Part shown: in pieces, positions 43,226-52,489 of the stretch
How the letters are laid out: every line of letters starts with the position of its first letter
Position numbering within the stretch: the stretch's first letter is position 1
NCBI GenBank assembly: GCA_964544305.1
Contig: CAZJAZ010000008.1
Coordinates: 1 to 64,000 of the forward strand
From: JAFDWI01 sp964544305
GTDB lineage: Bacteria > Actinomycetota > Acidimicrobiia > Acidimicrobiales > Iamiaceae
DNA length: 64,000 bases
Direction of reading: 5' to 3'
Notes under the pieces: generated by a model
What the model saw: the letters and a program-made list of their open reading frames with translations, nothing else
Told to the model about the DNA's origin: nothing
Database searches by the model: none
Position numbers and translations under genes: made by a program

Positions 43226-44239
43226 CTACTGACGAGCGCGGGCCACCTCGTAACACGCCAACGCGCCCGCCACCGACACGTTCAGTGACTCGGTGCGGCC
43301 ATTAAGCGGAATCCGACTAATCATCTCGCACCGCTTTCGTACCAGGCGAGACAGACCTTTCCCTTCTGCTCCCAGAACAAGTGCAACCGGGGCATCAAGG
43401 CCGCCAAGATCCCAAAGCGTGCGCTCACCAGTCATATCAAGGCCAATCGTGGCAACACCCAAATCGCCCATCTGACTGATCGCACTGGGCATACCGCCCA
43501 CAACCGCAAACGGCAAGTACTCCACCGCTCCTGCTGCAGATTTTGTAACCGTCGCCGTCACATGCACCGCTCGATGCCGGGGCAACACCACTCCGGTCAC
43601 ACCGGCACATTCGGCACTCCGAAGAAGGGCCCCAAGATTGTGCGGATCGGTGACCCCATCGAGCACCAGCAAGAACGGCTGCGACAACTTCGACGCGCCA
43701 CACAAATCTTCAAGATCGACCGGTTTGAGCGGTTCGGCACGCGCAATGATGCCTTGGGGTGCATCCGTCTTGGCAATGGAATCAAGGCGAGACCGTCCGA
43801 TCTGACGAATCGGAATGTGCGCCTCGTCAGCAAGCTCAATGATTTCATCGAGAATGTCAGCCGCATCGACCTCAACCGAAACCAGGATTTCACGCACGCC
43901 TCGACGGCCCGCAATCAACAATTCGCGAACCGCACGACGACCTTCGACTTGGTCGCCACCCAGTTCACTTGTGTTCCGTCCTTTCGAGCGATAACCCGAA
44001 CGCATGGCCGGGTCGACCTGTTCCCCTTTATCGAGTGGACGACGTTTCGGTGGCTGTCCCGATTTGTATTTCGGTGCATTTGCTGCCCGATTCGCACGGC
44101 GCTGAGACTCATCAGTTGCACGCTGCGAACGATTACTCCGACCTGACGTTCCCCGACCGCTTCCCTTCGACGTTCCACCCTTTCCGCTGCCGCCTCGTCC
44201 CGGGGCTTTCCGTGAACTGGGTTGCTGGCGAGGGCTCAT
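43226..44239 (-). CDS. rlmB: 23S rRNA (guanosine-2'-O)-methyltransferase RlmB/TrmH family
   Basis: A 337-aa SpoU-type methyltransferase. The first ~90 residues are a basic, Gly/Ser/Arg-rich disordered extension. The substrate-binding domain follows (GRRAVRELLIAGRRGVREILV), then the SPOUT domain with LLVLDGVTDPHNLGALLRSAECAG, LVLGAEGKGL and the knotted SLNVSVAGALACYEV. It methylates a ribose in 23S rRNA. The ATG at 44239 overlaps the ispF stop by 4 nt (ATGA), so I prefer it to the in-frame start at 44266. Confidence 0.93.
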   Translation of the reverse strand: MSPRQQPSSRKAPGRGGSGKGGTSKGSGRGTSGRSNRSQRATDESQRRANRAANAPKYKSGQPPKRRPLDKGEQVDPAMRSGYRSKGRNTSELGGDQVEGRRAVRELLIAGRRGVREILVSVEVDAADILDEIIELADEAHIPIRQIGRSRLDSIAKTDAPQGIIARAEPLKPVDLEDLCGASKLSQPFLLVLDGVTDPHNLGALLRSAECAGVTGVVLPRHRAVHVTATVTKSAAGAVEYLPFAVVGGMPSAISQMGDLGVATIGLDMTGERTLWDLGGLDAPVALVLGAEGKGLSRLVRKRCEMISRIPLNGRTESLNVSVAGALACYEVARARQ

Positions 44240-44709
44240 CGGGTCAACACCGCCACGCTCATGCACACAATACCTTCGACACGACCAATCGCACCTAGTC
44301 CTTCGGCCCGACGGCCTTTTACCGTGACGGGCGCACCAACAACGCTCGAAAGGTTGGCCTGCATAGCGTCACGAACCGGCGCAATCTTTGGGACTTCGGT
44401 AATCACCGAACAATCCAGATTTCCAATTGACCAACCTTGTTCATGCACCTTGGACACAACCTTTCGCAAAATTTCCATGCTGTTGGCGTCTTTGCTCGCC
44501 GGATCGTTCTCTGGGAAATGCATGCCGAGATCTCCAAGACCAGCCGCCCCCAGGAGCGCCTCCGCACACGCATGCGCGACGACGTCGCCGTCACTGACCG
44601 CCTCGACACTTGGCCCCGCACACCATTGACCGCCGACAACGAGACCCGCGGTCGAACCTGGGACAAAACGATGGACATCAAAACCGTGACCCACGCGAAT
44701 TTCAGTCAT
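44236..44709 (-). CDS. ispF: 2-C-methyl-D-erythritol 2,4-cyclodiphosphate synthase
   Basis: A 157-aa protein of normal IspF length. RVGHGFDVHRF holds the metal Asp-His pair (DVH), SDGDVVAHACAEALLGA the third His, and LGDLGMHFPENDP the substrate loop. It closes the cyclodiphosphate ring in the MEP isoprenoid pathway. ispD-ispF-rlmB overlap by 4 nt each, the usual actinobacterial arrangement. Confidence 0.97.
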   Translation of the reverse strand: MTEIRVGHGFDVHRFVPGSTAGLVVGGQWCAGPSVEAVSDGDVVAHACAEALLGAAGLGDLGMHFPENDPASKDANSMEILRKVVSKVHEQGWSIGNLDCSVITEVPKIAPVRDAMQANLSSVVGAPVTVKGRRAEGLGAIGRVEGIVCMSVAVLTR

Positions 44710-45434
44710 CGTTCACACTCGTGAGGCGCCGAAATACGGGGCATTTCGATTTCTTCGAGACGGCCCGACTCGGCCGCCAAAACATCGGCGATCACCAAGT
44801 CAATCGCTTCGGTGATCTTGAAGTTGGCGTGTTCACCTGGCACCACCACAACCGATCCACCCGCTGCATCAATCAGTGACGCGTCATCGGTTGCGTCTGC
44901 TTCCCCCGAGGCGTGCACCTTTCGCAAAACTTCTGCTGCAAAAGCCTGCGGGGTTTGCACCGCCACGAGTTCATCGCGCGTGCTTGTCATTGGCTTGCCA
45001 TCTCGCCGTCGCAATGTGTCAACCACCCCTACCCCTGGGATTGCTGCATCAGCACCACGCTTGACCATGGCAATGACCTGATCAAAGAGTTCCGGCGACG
45101 CGAGCGGCCGCGCCGCATCATGGACGACGATCACCGAAGCATCGGCGTTGACCGCAGCGAGACCTGCCCGAACCGAATCCGAGCGACTCGCACCACCCGC
45201 GACGACACGATCGGCGATTGGTTCGGGTCGGTCCACAAGGCGCTTTGGCACGACCAACACAACCTGGCCACATGACGCACGAGCAGCGCGCAACGAAAAG
45301 TCGATCACTCTTCGGCCCCGAAGTTCACCAAATTGCTTCAAGCCACCAAAACGTGTTCCTTCACCGCCCGCAACGACCACCGCAGCACAATCAGGATGGG
45401 TTGGACGATTCGCCACGTGATCAGACATATTCAT
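44706..45434 (-). CDS. ispD: 2-C-methyl-D-erythritol 4-phosphate cytidylyltransferase
   Basis: A 242-aa nucleotidyltransferase with CAAVVVAGGEGTRFGGLKQF (CTP-binding loop), VIVVHDAARPL, and AVQTPQAF. It attaches CMP to methylerythritol phosphate, two steps before IspF. The ATG at 45434 follows AGGA; 45428 is also possible. The 143-bp gap to the divergent Crp/Fnr gene holds both promoters. Confidence 0.96.
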   Translation of the reverse strand: MNMSDHVANRPTHPDCAAVVVAGGEGTRFGGLKQFGELRGRRVIDFSLRAARASCGQVVLVVPKRLVDRPEPIADRVVAGGASRSDSVRAGLAAVNADASVIVVHDAARPLASPELFDQVIAMVKRGADAAIPGVGVVDTLRRRDGKPMTSTRDELVAVQTPQAFAAEVLRKVHASGEADATDDASLIDAAGGSVVVVPGEHANFKITEAIDLVIADVLAAESGRLEEIEMPRISAPHECER

Positions 45435-45542
45435 GCTTCCTGTCGACAGAACCGGCCGGATTGGCACACCGAGTCGAGTACAGAAGTTGTAAGGCTATCG
45501 TCCCAAAGGCACGCCCCTTGCTTCGAATTACGCCAAGTTCGG

Positions 45543-45570
45543 TTGGAGTGACCCATTGGAAAGGTAACCT
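45543..45570 (+). promoter_or_regulatory. Leaderless promoter of the Crp/Fnr gene
   Basis: TTGGAG (45543-45548) and TAACCT (45565-45570) are 16 nt apart, and the -10 box ends 7 nt before the ATG at 45578. No ribosome site is positioned for that ATG, so a leaderless mRNA is likely. Confidence 0.45.
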
Positions 45571-45577
45571 TCGTCAC

Positions 45578-46237
45578 ATGGTTGATCCGGACGTCCTGCA
45601 AGCAATCGAACTTTTTGAAACTTTTGACGAACAAGAGATCGCGTCGCTTGCCGAGTCGGCGATTACGCATCGACTGACGCGCAATGACGTGCTGTTCACC
45701 GAAGGAGACGCACCCAACAGCTTGCATGTTGTCGTGAGTGGCCGCATCGCCATTGTCAATACCTCGGTGGACGGGCGAGAATCAGTGATTGCGCTGATGG
45801 AAGCCGAAGACTTGTTCGGTGAAATGGGTCTCTTTGATGACGAAGGTCGCTCGGCCACCGCACGTGCGCTTGAACCATCTGAGGTGATCGAGTTGCCCTA
45901 TGCCCCGATCCGCAAGGTTTACGCCGATCGTCCACAACTGTTGTGGCAAGTCACTCGACTGCTTGCTCGACGTATCCGAGTGACGGATACCGCGTTGGCG
46001 GACTCGGTGTTCCTTGATGTCACCGGCCGAACCGCGAAACGTCTTTTGGAACTTGCGGGCGACTCGGATGAATTCTCTCTTCCGGTCACCCAGGAAGAAC
46101 TCGCAGGAATGGTTGGCGCATCACGCGAACGTGTCAATAAGGCAATTGCCAGTTTCGTTCGGTTGGGATGGATCGACCAGTCCGATCGTCGTTACCGAAT
46201 TGTGCACCGAAACGAACTTGAGCGCCGATCAAGCTGA
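45578..46237 (+). CDS. Crp/Fnr-family transcription regulator
   Basis: A 219-aa regulator. Residues ~1-120 form a cyclic-nucleotide-binding barrel; FGEMGLFDDEGRSATARA is the phosphate-binding cassette with the Arg-Ser pair that contacts cAMP. Residues ~145-215 are a Crp-type winged helix (PVTQEELAGMVGASRERVNKAIASFVRLGWI). No Fe-S Cys motif exists, so it is Crp-like rather than Fnr-like. The frame is open far upstream, but MVDPDVLQAIELF is the natural N-terminus. Its end overlaps radA by 9 nt in convergent orientation. Confidence 0.93.
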   Translation: MVDPDVLQAIELFETFDEQEIASLAESAITHRLTRNDVLFTEGDAPNSLHVVVSGRIAIVNTSVDGRESVIALMEAEDLFGEMGLFDDEGRSATARALEPSEVIELPYAPIRKVYADRPQLLWQVTRLLARRIRVTDTALADSVFLDVTGRTAKRLLELAGDSDEFSLPVTQEELAGMVGASRERVNKAIASFVRLGWIDQSDRRYRIVHRNELERRSS

Positions 46238-47605
46238 CCGTAGCTGCGGCCCTGCTTCGATAGGAATCGCCGCACGCAGCGCCTCCTCGACGCTTCGAAC
46301 CCGAACAATGGTCATGCCGTCTGGAGGATCGGTGATCTGTGCACCATGGGGAACAATTGCCCGCGTAAATCCGAGCCGTGCGGCCTGTGCCAAGCGTTGA
46401 TCAATTTGCACGACGCGCCGAATCTCACCCACAAGACCAATTTCGCCACACACGATGGTCGTGTCGTCGACAGCCACGTTGTGAACAGACGATGCGGCGG
46501 CTACTGCTATGGCGAGATCGACGCTTGGTTCTTTGGCCGCCACGCCACCTGCCGCCGACACAAACAGATCGCCACGCACTCCAGTCACGCGTTGCAGGAC
46601 AGCCAAGACAAGGTCGGTGCGTTTGGCGTCAACGCCTTGACAGGTTCGTGACGGGACCGACCCCACGCAGTCGACCAATAGCGCCTGAACTTCGACCAGG
46701 ATCGTTCGTTGCCCTTCAACAATCGGAGTGACGACGGAACCGGGCGCACCTGTAACGCGATCGGCTAAGAAGCGCCCGAGGGTGTCGCTCACGCCCAGGA
46801 GACCCATCTGGCCCATCTCGAACACCGCGACTTCACCGGTTGGGCCAAAACGATGTTTGGTCGCACGCAATACCCGCAAGCCGTGCGGCCCATCAGGGTC
46901 AAAAGTAAGCACCGTGTCAACAACGTGCTCAAGAAGCCTTGGCCCCGCGATCGAACCGTCTTTGGTGACGTGACCAATGAGCACCAAGGCGATGTCTCGT
47001 CGGCGAAGCGTGTCAGACAGTCGCTGTGCACAGGCACGTACTTGCGTCACGCTGCCCGCTGTCGAGTCGACCTCAGAATCGGAGATCGTCTGTATCGAGT
47101 CAACGACCACCAACGCTGCATTGTGGTCAGCGGCGAAGTTGACGATCGAGTCGACGTCTGTTGCATCGCTCACAAGAAGTTGATGGGACGGGTCGAGCCC
47201 CAGTCGATCGGCACGGCGCCGAATCTGCACGGGTGCTTCTTCTGCTGCGATGTAGAGAACGGGCCGAGCAATGGCGTTTGTCGAGAATCCAACGGCGAGT
47301 TGGAGAGCTAACGTGGATTTGCCAACACCGGGCGGGCCCGACAAGAGCGTGACCGAGCCGGGCGCCAGGCCACCCCCGAGAAGGCGGTCAAGTTCATCGA
47401 CCTGCACGGGAGTTGGCCCCGTTGCGTGTTTCCCTAATGCCTCAAGTGAATGAATTACACCGACAGGTGCTCGACCTTCTGAAGACGTGGATTCGACCAA
47501 TGCGTTCCATTCACCACAGCCGCTACAGCGACCAGCCCACCTTGGGGCGGACACCCCACATGCGGAACAAGTGAACAAAATGTGGGGACGTGTCGACATA
47601 GCCAT
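46229..47605 (-). CDS. radA: DNA repair protein RadA/Sms
   Basis: A 458-aa protein with an N-terminal zinc finger CSACGVSAPRWAGRCSGC, Walker A SGPPGVGKST, the RadA motif KHRFG (usually KNRFG) in ATKHRFGPTGEVAVFEM, and a C-terminal Lon-like domain (GDLFVSAAGGVAAKEPSVDLA). It acts as a branch-migration helicase in recombination repair. ATG 47605 has GGGGGA 5 nt upstream and is preferred; the frame is open to 47629, where it runs into the 15-bp motif shared with the cas3 upstream region. Confidence 0.96.
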   Translation of the reverse strand: MAMSTRPHILFTCSACGVSAPRWAGRCSGCGEWNALVESTSSEGRAPVGVIHSLEALGKHATGPTPVQVDELDRLLGGGLAPGSVTLLSGPPGVGKSTLALQLAVGFSTNAIARPVLYIAAEEAPVQIRRRADRLGLDPSHQLLVSDATDVDSIVNFAADHNAALVVVDSIQTISDSEVDSTAGSVTQVRACAQRLSDTLRRRDIALVLIGHVTKDGSIAGPRLLEHVVDTVLTFDPDGPHGLRVLRATKHRFGPTGEVAVFEMGQMGLLGVSDTLGRFLADRVTGAPGSVVTPIVEGQRTILVEVQALLVDCVGSVPSRTCQGVDAKRTDLVLAVLQRVTGVRGDLFVSAAGGVAAKEPSVDLAIAVAAASSVHNVAVDDTTIVCGEIGLVGEIRRVVQIDQRLAQAARLGFTRAIVPHGAQITDPPDGMTIVRVRSVEEALRAAIPIEAGPQLRSA

Positions 47606-47615
47606 GAGTATCCCC

Positions 47616-47630
47616 CGAGGGTGTGACATT
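47616..47630 (-). promoter_or_regulatory. 15-bp motif shared with the cas3 upstream region
   Basis: Minus-strand AATGTCACACCCTCG, 11-25 nt before the radA start codon. It is identical to 11888-11902 and in the same orientation relative to its gene. Confidence 0.35.
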
Positions 47631-47647
47631 CATGTCCACAAGCACAA

Positions 47648-50521
47648 TTAGTCAGGGATACGGAGGACTTGGGCGGGTTCAATTCTGGACGCTTGCGATG
47701 CGGGGATGAGGGCAACGGCAAGTGACGCCACGAAAGGGATCGCAGCCAAAGCCCCAAGCGTGGGCCACGGAACCGCAAAGGGCAACGCTTCTCCACCGAG
47801 GGAAGCCGTACGACTCAACATCTGATACGAAACCACGAGGCCCAAACCAATCCCTGTTGCGATCCCTTGAAACGCGATGAACGCGGCCTCAACCAAGAAG
47901 ACTTGGCGCACAACATCGTCGGAAAACCCAATCGTGCGAAGCATACCGATCTGACGACGTCTCGAACGCGACGCGCGAACCATGACAACGGCCAACCCGA
48001 AAATTCCTACGATGAGCCCGATGCTCAAATAGCGGCGCATCAAATCGAGAAACCCCACCTCGACGGACATTGCGTCCGCGACTTTCGCCCCAAACGTCGT
48101 CGCCACCACGCCACTCGTTCCATAGCGTCGCTGAATCTGATCGACAACGAGATCTGGGTTCACGCCGGGGTCAAGCCGAAGAGAAAACCGCGACGGCACC
48201 GCACCCACCCCAGACAAGGATCGGACCGCTGTCGCCGATGCCCAAACTCCGGCTCCCACCACGTCCTCACTGGTGATACCGACAACACGAAAGCGTGCGC
48301 CCTTCCCCGTGATTGGGTCGTGCGCATTGATAAATGACCCAATCCCCGCTGCACCCGCATTGGGTGCGGTCAAGCCGGACTCATCAAGGAAATGATCATC
48401 AACGACAACGTCGCGAGGATGGGTGAGCACCGACGCAAATACCGCCCGATCCGTGCTCAGTCCGGGGGCGCGCTCAGCAAGATGGGGCACCCCTACGTCG
48501 AAAAGCGAAGTGTCAAAACCTGACATTGCCCAACGCGTCGCGCCGGGATGGGCTGGCGTACGAAACAAAGGGCCGGCGCGCCAGATGGTTGCGACACGTC
48601 GCACACCCGGCATCGCACCCAGTTGCGCAGTGGTTACCGTGGTCGAACCATTGGCGTCAACGAGCAGATCGGCACCACCCGATACACGCTGGGTAATCGA
48701 CGACGTCTGATTTGTGGTGATCTGTGCATAGACAACCAAGAACGTGAGCGTGAACACGATCAGCGCATACATGCCCACCAGTAGGCCGGTGCGAAACGTT
48801 TTTTCTAGCGGATATGCCAAACCAATGCGTGCCGCCACACCTTTACCCGTTCGGCTCAAAAACGCCACACCGACCGACCATGCCCGATCAAGTGCCGTTG
48901 CCAACCCCACCGCCGCAGTCACCATCACCACACCCTGCACGACAAAAACGGGCACCGAAGTACGTTCGGTCATCCGCTGAAGAAACGTGAAAACTCCGAT
49001 ACACCACACCAACGTTGTCGCGGACGCCAGCGCCGTCGACACCCGACGTCCCACAACTGGCCGCAAGAGCGGAAGCGACGAGCACAACGCAAGCGGCGGT
49101 CCGAGCACTGCGGCGAGTGGGAATACCGAGACCAATCCCCACACGGTCAGAAGCACGCCAGCGAGAATCCCAAGCGCGCCAGGCAGCGAACTCGACCACT
49201 CGTGATGAGTTCGCGGCGCCTCAGGCATGTCGCGTAAAGACCGCACAATGTTGAGCGAAGCGACCCGCAAACTCGTAATCCACACCGTCACCAGCGAAAT
49301 GCCAAGTCCAATAAGCGCGCTCAGCGTCAACACGCTCGCCGGGGCAACAAAGCGAAGATGGAAATGAACATCGTCATGACCCACCAGACCGGCCGCGCGC
49401 CGCGCGACAATCCACGCAATTCCAGCACCCACAAAGGCACCAACAAACGCGGCAGCGAGCCCGAAGAACGTGCCTTCTAAGGTCAGGATGCGCACCAGAT
49501 CGAACCGCTGCAAACCAACCGCTCGAGCAAGCCCAAGCTCTTTCTTGCGTTCTTCGGCAAGCATCACAAGAAGATTGATGAGCAATAACACGCCTGCGAG
49601 CACGCTAAAGGTTCCAATTCCGGTGAATAGTTGCCCCAAAGATGAGCCACGCTCAACGGCGTGCTCAAGGAGATCTCCTTTCACGGACATGACCTCGTGC
49701 GCGATCGCTGGGGTCAAGCGACCACCAATCTCGCGTGCGACCGCGTCACTGTGTTGGGCACTATCAAAGACTCGACCGGCGTTTGATACCAAGATCATGG
49801 CGGTAGGCGCACCGCGAGGCGGGCTCCCCGCCGCATTCCACCACCGAGAAATAGTGGATTTCGAGACGATCAGATCCGTTGCTCCGGCAAGCCCAATGGG
49901 GTCAACGACCGCGCGGACGACCAGTGTGTGCGCTTCTCCCCACACGTGCACCACGATTTGGTCGCCTTTCGCAACGTCCAATGCGCGCGCCAAGTGCCTC
50001 CCCACGATCACCTCGCCACGACGAAGTGGCGTCGCTACCGTCGACAAACCGGTATCGGCTGGATGCCCTCCAAAGTTCGCGGCCCGAACCACATCAAGGC
50101 CGCCAATTGAAATTGTCGGTGCAACGAGCGAGCCTGAATGGTTCGAGGCCGATGCGTCAAGCCGGAGTGTGGACAGTACCCCATCGACGTTGCGCAACGG
50201 AGGCGCACGCAAGAGTTGGTCGGCACGCGCAAGATCGTTCACGTGTGTCAAGGTGACTTGTTCGTCGATGGGGCCAAGCTGGGTTCGCGCACCGTCACGA
50301 ACGGAAGCATGAAATGTTGCCCCGACCACAAACGCTGACGTGATAACTGCGGTTCCAAGCGACGATCCCAACACCACCAAGATCGCTTCTGTTCGCCGTC
50401 GCATCAAGTTACGAACCGCCAGCCGTCGAAAAGCTGGCCGGCGCATGAGATCATGCGCCGCGACACCAAGGAGTACCGATAGGACGACCCCACCGACTAG
50501 GGCCGCGGCGTCAACAATCAT
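47648..50521 (-). CDS. FtsX/MacB-type ABC transporter permease
   Basis: A 957-aa membrane protein with two FtsX-type modules: an N-terminal helix and large extracytoplasmic domain, then three helices near residues 290-420 (GTFSVLAGVLLLINLLVMLAEERKKELGLARAVG), a central set of helices, a second extracytoplasmic domain and three final helices (GLIVGIFGLAVVMVRASRSRRRQIGMLRTIGFS). These proteins act with a LolD/MacB-type ATPase in moving lipids, lipoproteins or peptides, or as mechanotransmitters. Its ATG overlaps the ATPase stop by 4 nt. Confidence 0.92.
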   Translation of the reverse strand: MIVDAAALVGGVVLSVLLGVAAHDLMRRPAFRRLAVRNLMRRRTEAILVVLGSSLGTAVITSAFVVGATFHASVRDGARTQLGPIDEQVTLTHVNDLARADQLLRAPPLRNVDGVLSTLRLDASASNHSGSLVAPTISIGGLDVVRAANFGGHPADTGLSTVATPLRRGEVIVGRHLARALDVAKGDQIVVHVWGEAHTLVVRAVVDPIGLAGATDLIVSKSTISRWWNAAGSPPRGAPTAMILVSNAGRVFDSAQHSDAVAREIGGRLTPAIAHEVMSVKGDLLEHAVERGSSLGQLFTGIGTFSVLAGVLLLINLLVMLAEERKKELGLARAVGLQRFDLVRILTLEGTFFGLAAAFVGAFVGAGIAWIVARRAAGLVGHDDVHFHLRFVAPASVLTLSALIGLGISLVTVWITSLRVASLNIVRSLRDMPEAPRTHHEWSSSLPGALGILAGVLLTVWGLVSVFPLAAVLGPPLALCSSLPLLRPVVGRRVSTALASATTLVWCIGVFTFLQRMTERTSVPVFVVQGVVMVTAAVGLATALDRAWSVGVAFLSRTGKGVAARIGLAYPLEKTFRTGLLVGMYALIVFTLTFLVVYAQITTNQTSSITQRVSGGADLLVDANGSTTVTTAQLGAMPGVRRVATIWRAGPLFRTPAHPGATRWAMSGFDTSLFDVGVPHLAERAPGLSTDRAVFASVLTHPRDVVVDDHFLDESGLTAPNAGAAGIGSFINAHDPITGKGARFRVVGITSEDVVGAGVWASATAVRSLSGVGAVPSRFSLRLDPGVNPDLVVDQIQRRYGTSGVVATTFGAKVADAMSVEVGFLDLMRRYLSIGLIVGIFGLAVVMVRASRSRRRQIGMLRTIGFSDDVVRQVFLVEAAFIAFQGIATGIGLGLVVSYQMLSRTASLGGEALPFAVPWPTLGALAAIPFVASLAVALIPASQASRIEPAQVLRIPD

Positions 50522-51261
50522 GCCAGCGTCGGGGCATCTTCGGGTGAGCCGTCAAAGTCGATCTTTCCGTCAATAACATGGACCAGCCGCTGCCCCGATC
50601 TGCCAATGGCATGATCGTGCGTGACAATCACCAACGTTTGCCCTGCATCATGGACCTCGTGGAGCACGCCGAGGACATTTGCGGCGGTGTGTGTATCGAG
50701 ACTTCCCGTGGGCTCGTCGGCCCAAATGATGTGGGGGTTGGTGACGAGTGCGCGGGCAATTGCGACCCGCTGTTGTTCGCCGCCTGAAAGCTCAAGTGGT
50801 CGGCGCTTTGCTTTCGCATCCATGTTGAGGCGCGCAAGAGCGGCATGCGCCAACGACCGGGCATCCCTTGGTGTTGTCCCGTTACAGAGCAATGGAAGTT
50901 CTACGTTTTCGACCGCGGTGAATACTGGAATCAAGTTGAAACTCTGAAACACAAACCCCATGCGACGAGCGCGCATCTCGGTGCGTTGACGGTCATTGAG
51001 CTCGCCGATGTCTTGACCGTCAATGATTACCGAACCGCTATCGATTGCATCGAGTCCGCTCAAACAATTCAGCAGGGTGGTCTTGCCGTTACCCGAAGGG
51101 CCCATGATCATGACGAGTTCCCCCGCTCCAATGACCAAGTCAATGCCGCGCAACACAGCAACTGGGCCGGCCGGGCTGCGATAGGTCTTGTGCACGTTGC
51201 GCGCAACAAGAATGGGTTCTGTCGTTGGCAAATCAGTGTTGTCAGCGGATGCGCATGCCAC
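50518..51261 (-). CDS. LolD/MacB-type ABC transporter ATPase
   Basis: A 247-aa ATPase: Walker A GPSGNGKTTLLNCLSGLD, signature LSGGEQQRVAIARAL, Walker B IIWADEPTGSLD and H-loop VTHDHAIG. It powers the FtsX-type permease encoded next. The frame is open far upstream inside the DUF779 gene; the GTG at 51261 (VACASADNTDL) overlaps that gene's end by 20 nt, and a TTG at 51231 is also possible. Confidence 0.92.
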   Translation of the reverse strand: MACASADNTDLPTTEPILVARNVHKTYRSPAGPVAVLRGIDLVIGAGELVMIMGPSGNGKTTLLNCLSGLDAIDSGSVIIDGQDIGELNDRQRTEMRARRMGFVFQSFNLIPVFTAVENVELPLLCNGTTPRDARSLAHAALARLNMDAKAKRRPLELSGGEQQRVAIARALVTNPHIIWADEPTGSLDTHTAANVLGVLHEVHDAGQTLVIVTHDHAIGRSGQRLVHVIDGKIDFDGSPEDAPTLA

Positions 51262-51670
51262 GCAACGCCTCGGGGATTTCGCCCACGACTGTTCGTGGTG
51301 TGGCACCCGTGGCAACGGGGATCTCGCACGCTTCGGGTTCGTCGCTTGAATTGCTTTTCTCGCCTCGCAATGCCAAGCGACATCCGAACTCGGTTTCGAT
51401 CGACAGCGATTCGACCATTTCATTCACCAAATCCAAGATGACGGTTTCGTCGCCGGGATAAAGATCGCGCAGATACTCGGGTGCATACACCGTCACGCCT
51501 TGCACTTCTCCAATTGGTGCCTGATCCGGCCCCGGCCAGAAATCTTCGTAGAGAAAAGGCGCGGTTGATTCACAGCAGCCCGTGCCAATTGTGATTGTCA
51601 GCGTGCCTGAACGCACACCTTTCGACCGATCGATGATGTCTCGTGCGGCCTGGGTCGAATCGATGCGCAT
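51242..51670 (-). CDS. DUF779 family protein
   Basis: A 142-aa protein from ATG 51670. The family hallmark GTGCCESTAPFLYEDF and VYAPEYLRDLY are present. DUF779 has no settled function; genes of this family often lie beside aldehyde dehydrogenases. Paired Cys residues in GCC could bind a metal. Here it is divergent from ectA with only 49 bp between starts and overlaps the ABC ATPase. The frame is open to a TTG at 51691. Confidence 0.85.
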   Translation of the reverse strand: MRIDSTQAARDIIDRSKGVRSGTLTITIGTGCCESTAPFLYEDFWPGPDQAPIGEVQGVTVYAPEYLRDLYPGDETVILDLVNEMVESLSIETEFGCRLALRGEKSNSSDEPEACEIPVATGATPRTVVGEIPEALRGMRIR

Positions 51671-51719
51671 AGTCTCATCGTAGAGACACAATTAACGACT
51701 TGCACGCTGGAATGATCCG

Positions 51720-52229
51720 ATGCCACCTCCTGCGCCACCCACACTTCGACACCTCACCATTCAAGATGGCCCCGCACTGTGGCATCTCGCACGCGCTAGC
51801 AACGTTCTTGACGTGAACTCTCCGTACGCATATCTATTGTGGTGTCGTGACTTCGCCGCAACCTCGGTGGTGGCGCAAACTGACAGTATCACCGGGTTTG
51901 TGACCGGTTATGTTCGCCCTGACGATCCCACGGTGTTCTTTGTCTGGCAGGTCGCGGTTGCCCACACGGCACAAGGGCGAGGTATCGCTGGTGCAATGTT
52001 GGACTGGCTTTTTGCCCGGGTGCAGCACCAAAGTGCGGTGAGATTCCTTGAAACCACCATCACCGACGACAACGTCGCCAGCCAGGCGCTTTTTGGCTCG
52101 TTTGCCCGACGAAATTCAGCCGCAATTTCGTCCGAAACTCTCTTCGCGTCATCAAATTTTCCCACCGACGTGTCGGCGACTCACGATTCTGAAACGCTCT
52201 ACCGGATCGGCCCAATCCAACCCGCGTGA
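51720..52229 (+). CDS. ectA: L-2,4-diaminobutyrate N-gamma-acetyltransferase
   Basis: A 169-aa GNAT acetyltransferase with the EctA-specific start LRHLTIQDGPALWHLARASNVLDVNSPYAYLLWCRDF and the acetyl-CoA loop VAVAHTAQGRGIAGAML. It acetylates diaminobutyrate in the second step of ectoine synthesis. It is first in ectABCD. No strong ribosome site precedes the ATG. Confidence 0.95.
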   Translation: MPPPAPPTLRHLTIQDGPALWHLARASNVLDVNSPYAYLLWCRDFAATSVVAQTDSITGFVTGYVRPDDPTVFFVWQVAVAHTAQGRGIAGAMLDWLFARVQHQSAVRFLETTITDDNVASQALFGSFARRNSAAISSETLFASSNFPTDVSATHDSETLYRIGPIQPA

Positions 52230-52489
52230 CGAGTCGCGCATCGTCATCTGCACAAAGAGGTGGTATGGTGGCCCCAACGCAACGTGCAGCCACCACCCGG
52301 GTGGTTGCCCGAGCGGGGTGATTCGTCAGGACGTGATGGAACCGAAGCAGTCAGTGCTCTTGAGGCAAATGTCTCGGGCCGCCGCTCGGTGATCCTGTCG
52401 ACTCGTCGGACTTTCCGCGACGTCATTGGACTTTTCCATTGCCCCAGACGCGGCCCGTTCTGCCGATCCAATCCGGAGGAGCCGAAACC
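52230..52489 (+). other. Unusual ectA-ectB spacer with short ORF and palindrome
   Basis: A 260-nt gap inside an operon that is usually contiguous. It contains an 18-codon ORF (52265-52321, MVAPTQRAATTRVVARAG) with GAGGTG just before its ATG, and a 14-bp palindrome ACCACCCGGGTGGT at 52292-52305 lying inside that ORF. It may hold an internal promoter, leader peptide or RNA switch controlling ectBCD. The ectB ribosome site GGAGGAG is at its end. Confidence 0.4.

Noticed and set aside
49470..50312. 280-codon frame on the plus strand
   Set aside because: Antisense to the FtsX-type permease; Ser/Thr/Arg-rich with no recognisable domain.
52290..52380. tRNA-like start GGTGGTTGCCCGAGCGG in the ectA-ectB gap
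   Set aside because: It resembles a D-arm, but no acceptor stem, anticodon arm or T-arm could be folded around it.
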